Source of the DNA: Morchella semilibera
Taxonomy: Eukaryota; Ascomycota; Pezizomycetes; Pezizales; Morchellaceae
Length of the DNA stretch: 64,000 nucleotides
Assembly (NCBI GenBank): GCA_009192285.1
Contig: CM018604.1
Coordinates: forward strand, 434,001-498,000
Direction of reading: 5' to 3'
Positions 61,822 to 64,000 of this stretch are shown piece by piece. The notes under the pieces were generated by a model that worked only from the letters and a program-made list of their open reading frames with translations, had not been told where the DNA came from and made no database searches. Positions within the stretch are counted from its first letter, which is position 1. Each line of letters starts with the position of its first letter. The translations under genes were made by a program, and so were the position numbers.

Positions 61822-62916
61822 ATGAAATTCGCAATCTTCACCGTCAGCTTCCTCGCCGCCTTTGTGGCCGCCGCCCCCTCCTCGCTCGGCAAGCTCAACA
61901 AGCGTGCCTCCGCCTCCGACGCCGCCTCTGTCGGTTACGCCACCCAAAACGGCGGTACCAAAGGTGGTGCCGGTGGCTCCACCACCACCGTCTCCTCCCT
62001 TGCCGCGCTGCAGACCGCGGCCACCTCATCGGGAGCCAAGGTCATTGTTGTCAAGGGCACCATTACCGGCAACACGGTCATTAAGGTTGCCAGCGACAAG
62101 ACAATTCTTGGTGCTGATTCCAAAGCTAGTAGGTTTTCCCCGCAATGGAGGTTGAGTGTGAGGGTATTTGTACTGACATAACGGTGATTGATAGTCCTCT
62201 CTGGTGTTGGCCTCCGCATGAACGGCGTCTCCAACGTCATTGTCCGCAATCTCACCATCAAGAAGGTCCTTGCCTCCGCCGGCGACGCCATCGGTATCCA
62301 AGCCTCCAAGAACGTCTGGATCGACCACTGCGATCTCTCTTCCGACCGCGACCACGACAAGGACTACTATGATGGACTTCTCGACGTTACCCACGCATCT
62401 GACTACGTTACGCTCTCCAACAACTTCTTGCACGACCACTGGAAGGCTTCGCTCGTCGGTCACTCTGACTCAAACGGCAGCGAGGACAAGGGCCATCTCA
62501 CTGTTACATATGTCGGCAACTTCTTCTACAACTTGAACTCGCGTGGCCCTTCATACCGCTTCGGAACTGGACACATCTACAACAACTACTACCTCTCAGT
62601 CTCTGATGGTATCAACACCAGACAGGGTGCCCAGCTCCTCGTCGAGAACAACGTCTTTGTCGACTCTGATAAGCCTCTTTACTCCACCGATGCTGGTTAT
62701 GCTGTTAGTCCCTCACCATCCCTATGATACTACTGGTGCCCATTTGTAATTGCTAATATTTTACACAGTATGCCAGCGGCAACGACTTCGGCGATGGCGA
62801 GAACACGGCTCTCACCGGCACGCTCAAGTCCGTCCCATACTCGTACACCAAGGTCGCCGCCTCCGCCGTCTACTCGGCCGTCTATGGAACCGCCGGTTGC
62901 CACCCTCACCTTCTAA
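61822..62916 (+). CDS. Secreted pectate lyase, polysaccharide lyase family 1
   Basis: This cleaves polygalacturonate by Ca2+-dependent beta-elimination outside the cell. Three exons, 61822-62128, 62195-62703 and 62769-62916, encode about 320 residues. A signal peptide (about 1-18) is followed by a short propeptide ending in LNKR, a Kex2-type site. PL1 motifs: VWIDHCDLSSDRDHDKDYYD with Asp ligands for calcium, WKASLVGHSD, and the catalytic-type RGPSYRFG. The beta-helix Asn ladders are visible. Near the end one extra T (GCCGGTTGCC at about 62891-62900) shifts the frame. Without it the protein ends AGATLTF and TAA at 62914, as in relatives; as written, the frame runs on to a TGA at 63033. The given end assumes the family C-terminus. 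Confidence 0.94.
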
Positions 62917-64000
62917 ATGCTTGGAGGCCTTTAATTTTTAATCTGGCCCAGTTGACCCGGCGCGCGCGGTCAATTGAGGATCGAATTGTTTATATATGTA
63001 TGGTCGATGGCGGAGAGATCGGTATTTTAGATTGATAGTTTTTTGTACTATATTATCAAAAAATAATAGCGCGGTTGATTCCGTGATGCTTTATCCTAGA
63101 TGCTTGTTATGCCTGTTTGAAGTGAGACTTTGAGAATACCGCCTTGGATCATGATCAGAGAGTGATGGCATACTGTTTCTTGGCACGAGTGATCGCCCAT
63201 GACCTAAACTCTTCTTTCTTGGCCCGCGTAATATGTACTCTAATCCCCCCCTCCTGAACCTCACATCGTAGATCAACCCCAATACTGCCCGGCCAGGGAG
63301 GTTCTGCAGCTAGAGTAGAGTACATCTAGGTACATGCATAGCTCGCGGAGAGCTTCCCATACCGGTACCAAGATCACTTTTCGATATCGTCCGTGGGCGC
63401 AAGTCTCGTAGTTCTAGAAGATGTGTGGATACATGTAGCTCCAACCACAAAGAACAGCTCGCTATTCGCGGGCAGAAACATGTATGTACATACCTTGTTC
63501 TATATTGCAGAGCCTCCCTGGGATCATCCCCACCCCAAAAACCCCCGGTATGAACAACGGAGCCAACACACTAGCAGGCTAGCTAGCTAGGTGCGTGGTC
63601 GTCTTGTTTGTTGTTATCGTCAAGGATAAATACATGCACACTCGAGGGAGAGTACTCTACAAGAAGTATGTACAGGATGGATGATGATGAGGAGCGGTGT
63701 CTGTCCCGGTTGTTTTATTACCGGTTGGGGCTTAGCGCACCAAGGGGTTAAACTAAGTTTTATTAACTCATGTCCCCGGTTGAGTTCGGTACGATCGAAA
63801 TGCCCTTTGAGCAGGGGTGTCCGATCTGTCAAATAGTAACAATGGGAATTTAAAACAGTAGTTGGTGATCACCAAGCAACCAAGATTTCACGCTACGGAA
63901 TCGGGGGGTTTTTGCTTTCCCTGGAGATGATCTTTTGCAAGTGCTTGTTATATGGACCAATATCGATATCAATAAGAAAAAGAAGGAAAAAACATTAACA
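62917..64000. other. Right flank
   Basis: No gene recognised. It includes the 3' flank of the pectate lyase, one dispersed-motif copy at 63186-63202 (+), a TACATGTA near 63432 and a GCTAGCTAGCTAG run near 63580. Confidence 0.5.

Noticed and set aside
1-64000. CRISPR array, telomere repeat, complete rRNA gene or complete LTR retrotransposon
   Set aside because: No regularly spaced identical repeats, no TTAGGG tract, no complete rRNA gene and no reverse transcriptase or integrase motif was seen in any frame.

Overview
The window is nuclear DNA of a filamentous ascomycete (Pezizomycotina). The genes carry many short introns, mostly 50-90 nt with GT...AG ends and some CTAAC or CTGAC branch points. 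The proteins are fungal types: a bZIP factor, a PHO89-type phosphate symporter, a tyrosinase, a family 1 pectate lyase, an aldo-keto reductase and an EBP-fold isomerase. Only about eleven genes sit in 64 kb, separated by long AT-rich, repeat-bearing tracts. This suggests a repeat-swollen genome of the kind seen in Pezizales (truffles and relatives); that placement is inference.

Layout. 1-5.3 kb: no gene recognised. 5.3-7.0 kb (-): bZIP transcription factor with a 5'UTR intron. 7.7-13.7 kb: no gene. 13.77-15.73 kb: a tract bounded by degenerate inverted repeats, holding one short ORF and one broken gene. 16.2-17.9 kb (-): a three-exon gene for a Gln-rich/acidic protein of unknown function. 18-28.3 kb: a gene desert with nine same-strand copies of a bipartite 17-bp motif. 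28.4-30.2 kb (+): phosphate symporter. 32.7-40.0 kb: a divergent pair of large, mostly disordered proteins of unknown function; the right-hand one has RRM-like folds. 41.4-42.3 kb (+): EBP-family protein. 43.8-46.6 kb (-): tyrosinase with a secreted-type Tyr/Pro-rich N-terminal repeat domain. 46.6-51.2 kb: gene-poor, with a TA-flanked MITE and a 53-bp palindrome. 51.2-52.3 kb (-): mitochondrial-type SDR. 52.8 kb: second TA-flanked MITE. 54.3-55.5 kb (+): GCY1/GLD-type aldo-keto reductase. 56.0-57.3 kb (+): D-2-hydroxyacid dehydrogenase. 57.3-61.8 kb: gene-poor. 61.8-62.9 kb (+): secreted pectate lyase.

The right third (SDR, aldo-keto reductase, hydroxyacid dehydrogenase, pectate lyase) is rich in polyol, hydroxyacid and pectin metabolism. 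The genes are kilobases apart with repeats between them, so a true cluster is only a hypothesis. Exon structures were worked out by hand from splice signals, reading phase and family conservation. Two genes (tyrosinase and pectate lyase) each need a one-base correction to match their family, which could be sequence error or real damage.

The least explained signal is a dispersed bipartite motif, CGAGTGAT-N6-TGA. It has 18 exact and 2 near copies, none in a recognised exon, and its strand bias changes along the window. A second is the palindrome TACATGTA, present about 28 times where roughly one copy would be expected. No tRNA, complete rRNA gene or CRISPR array was recognised.
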